DNA of 25,053 bases, from contig CAZLHQ010000033.1 in NCBI GenBank assembly GCA_964559355.1, forward strand, positions 1 through 25,053, in the 5' to 3' direction. The stretch comes from JAEUMD01 sp964559355. Its GTDB lineage: Bacteria > Pseudomonadota > Alphaproteobacteria > Rhizobiales > Hyphomicrobiaceae. Positions 24,194-25,053 of the stretch are shown here, piece by piece (position 1 is the first letter of the stretch; each line of letters starts with the position of its first letter). A program made the translations under genes and the position numbers. The notes below the pieces were generated by a model. It was not told where the DNA came from. It ran no database searches and saw only the letters and a list, made by a program, of their open reading frames with translations.

Positions 24194-24239
24194 GGACCCA
24201 TCACGACGAAGTGACGCGGGTCCGTTTCGTAGGTCCGTT
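24194..24239 (+). promoter_or_regulatory. Hairpin and direct repeat in the xoxF leader
   Basis: GGACCC (24194-24199) pairs with GGGTCC (24218-24223), and inside it TCAC pairs with GTGA around the loop GACGAA. Immediately overlapping is a direct repeat GGTCCGTT at 24219-24226 and 24232-24239, with a 13-base period. The elements could form an RNA structure or protein sites, but no known riboswitch is recognised. Confidence 0.4.
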
Positions 24240-24346
24240 GGAGCATAATGAAAAGGGCGTCCCCAAAAGCTCTCTCCGCGGCCCGTGACACGCTGACGAC
24301 AGCTACCACCTTGCAAGCGTGGCAAGAAACTTAAGGAGGAAGCGCA

Positions 24347-25053
24347 ATGCGCAAAAGTGCACTTACCGGTGCATTGATCGCGTCGGCTGTTATCGCGTCG
24401 CCCGCAATGGCGAACGATGATGTGGCGAAGCAGATCAGCAACCCGAACCAGTGGGTTCTTCAGACCGGCGATTACTTCAATCAGCGGTATTCGAAGCTTG
24501 ACCAAATCAACAAAGACAACGTCAAGAACCTGAAGGTCGCGTGGACCTTCTCGACGGGCGTGCTTCGTGGTCACGAGGGATCCCCCCTTGTGGTCGGTGA
24601 CACGATGTACGTTCACACCCCGTTCCCCAACATCGTCTATGCTCTCGACCTCAATAACGAGGGCCGGATCATTTGGAAGTACGAGCCCAAGCAGGATCCC
24701 TCCGTCATCCCGGTGATGTGCTGCGACACGGTGAACCGCGGCCTCGCCTACGCTGACGGCAAGATCTTCCTGCATCAGGCCGACACGACGGTCGTTGCTC
24801 TCGACTCAAAGAACGGCAAGGAAATCTGGAAAGCCGTCAACGGCGATCCCAAGAAAGGTGAAACCAACACCGCCACCGTTCTTCCGGTCAAGGACAAGGT
24901 CATCGTCGGCATCTCGGGTGGTGAGTTTGGCGTGCAGTGCCACGTCACGGCTTACGACATGAAATCGGGCAAGCAAGTTTGGCGCGCCTATTCGGTCGGC
25001 ACCGACGAGCAGATCAAGTTCGATCCCGACAAGACCATGGCGCTCGGCAAGCC
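24347..25053 (+). CDS. xoxF: Lanthanide-dependent methanol dehydrogenase XoxF, N-terminal part (continues past right edge)
   Basis: This periplasmic PQQ enzyme oxidises methanol to formaldehyde or onward to formate. The visible 235 codons start with a signal peptide (SALTGALIASAVIASPAMA-N). The mature N-terminus reads QWVLQTGDYFNQRYSKLDQI. The vicinal cysteine pair that packs on PQQ is present (C125-C126 in VMCCDTVNRGLAYADGKIF). The stretches VAWTFSTGVLRGHEGSPLVV, HTPFPNIVYALDLNNEG and VGISGGEFGV match XoxF, not calcium-type MxaF, which reads differently at the N-terminus and after the Cys pair. The diagnostic extra aspartate that binds the lanthanide lies outside the window. AAGGAGGA six bases before the ATG is a near-perfect ribosome binding site, consistent with high expression. 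The gene faces right, probably followed by a cytochrome and XoxJ-type gene outside the window. Confidence 0.95.
   Translation, partial: MRKSALTGALIASAVIASPAMANDDVAKQISNPNQWVLQTGDYFNQRYSKLDQINKDNVKNLKVAWTFSTGVLRGHEGSPLVVGDTMYVHTPFPNIVYALDLNNEGRIIWKYEPKQDPSVIPVMCCDTVNRGLAYADGKIFLHQADTTVVALDSKNGKEIWKAVNGDPKKGETNTATVLPVKDKVIVGISGGEFGVQCHVTAYDMKSGKQVWRAYSVGTDEQIKFDPDKTMALGK

Larger units (their letters stand above)
23790..24346. promoter_or_regulatory. Long regulatory region and leader upstream of xoxF
   Basis: These 557 bases lie between the divergent metallohydrolase and xoxF genes. They contain an AT-rich stretch near 23988-24000, the candidate promoter at 24142-24170, and a hairpin and direct repeat in the leader (listed separately). 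A 139-codon plus-strand frame (23763-24182) has no protein-like character. Confidence 0.55.

Noticed and set aside
24191..24775. 194-codon minus-strand frame over the start of xoxF
   Set aside because: Antisense shadow of xoxF, which has a near-perfect RBS and unmistakable family sequence.

Overview
The window reads as the chromosome of a GC-rich alphaproteobacterial methylotroph, most like Hyphomicrobium and relatives (Rhizobiales/Hyphomicrobiales). The main reasons are a complete fhcBADC formyltransferase/hydrolase operon of the tetrahydromethanopterin C1 pathway, the start of a XoxF-type (lanthanide-dependent) methanol dehydrogenase gene, and a group of quinoprotein-associated periplasmic genes. 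The duplicated Porin_2-type porins and the Tat-exported OpgG/OpgD with OpgH fit the same group. The genus is an inference from gene content.

Layout. 1-380: start of a minus-strand CoxE-like VWA gene that runs off the left edge. 685-5400: two paralogous minus-strand porins, each with its own terminator, separated by about 2 kb. That gap holds an array of palindromic REP-like repeats (2658-3940) with a small GIY-YIG nuclease gene sitting inside one repeat unit. 5806-6237: a small unknown membrane protein. 6853-10424: opgG/opgD-opgH for periplasmic glucan synthesis (plus strand). 10458-13012: ycjX-ycjF (minus, overlapping). 13152-13238 and 13520-13720: two very small minus-strand genes. 13817-18531: fhcB-fhcA-fhcD-fhcC, transcribed right to left and tightly packed. 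18732-20338: a divergent pair encoding an MxaD-like SRPBCC protein and a YVTN beta-propeller. 20659-21761: two overlapping genes for unknown exported proteins. 21822-23789: a SoxYZ-like carrier and a zinc metallohydrolase of the quinoprotein relay type (minus). 24347 to the end: xoxF (partial).

How the genes fit together. XoxF oxidises methanol in the periplasm. The formyl group later bound to the pterin cofactor is released as formate by the FhcABCD complex in the cytoplasm. The MxaD-like protein, beta-propeller, SoxYZ-like carrier, metallohydrolase and two unknown exported proteins lie between these two modules and probably serve the quinoprotein system; for most of them the exact job is unknown. 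The porins and periplasmic glucans are general envelope functions.

The most unusual structure is the repeat array at 2658-3940. Units of about 150 bp are bounded by two related hairpins in opposite orientation. One unit is expanded to 438 bp and carries the GIY-YIG gene in place of the short linker. This parallels REP/REPIN elements and their RAYT transposases, but with a different enzyme family. The idea that the nuclease mobilises the repeats is a hypothesis.
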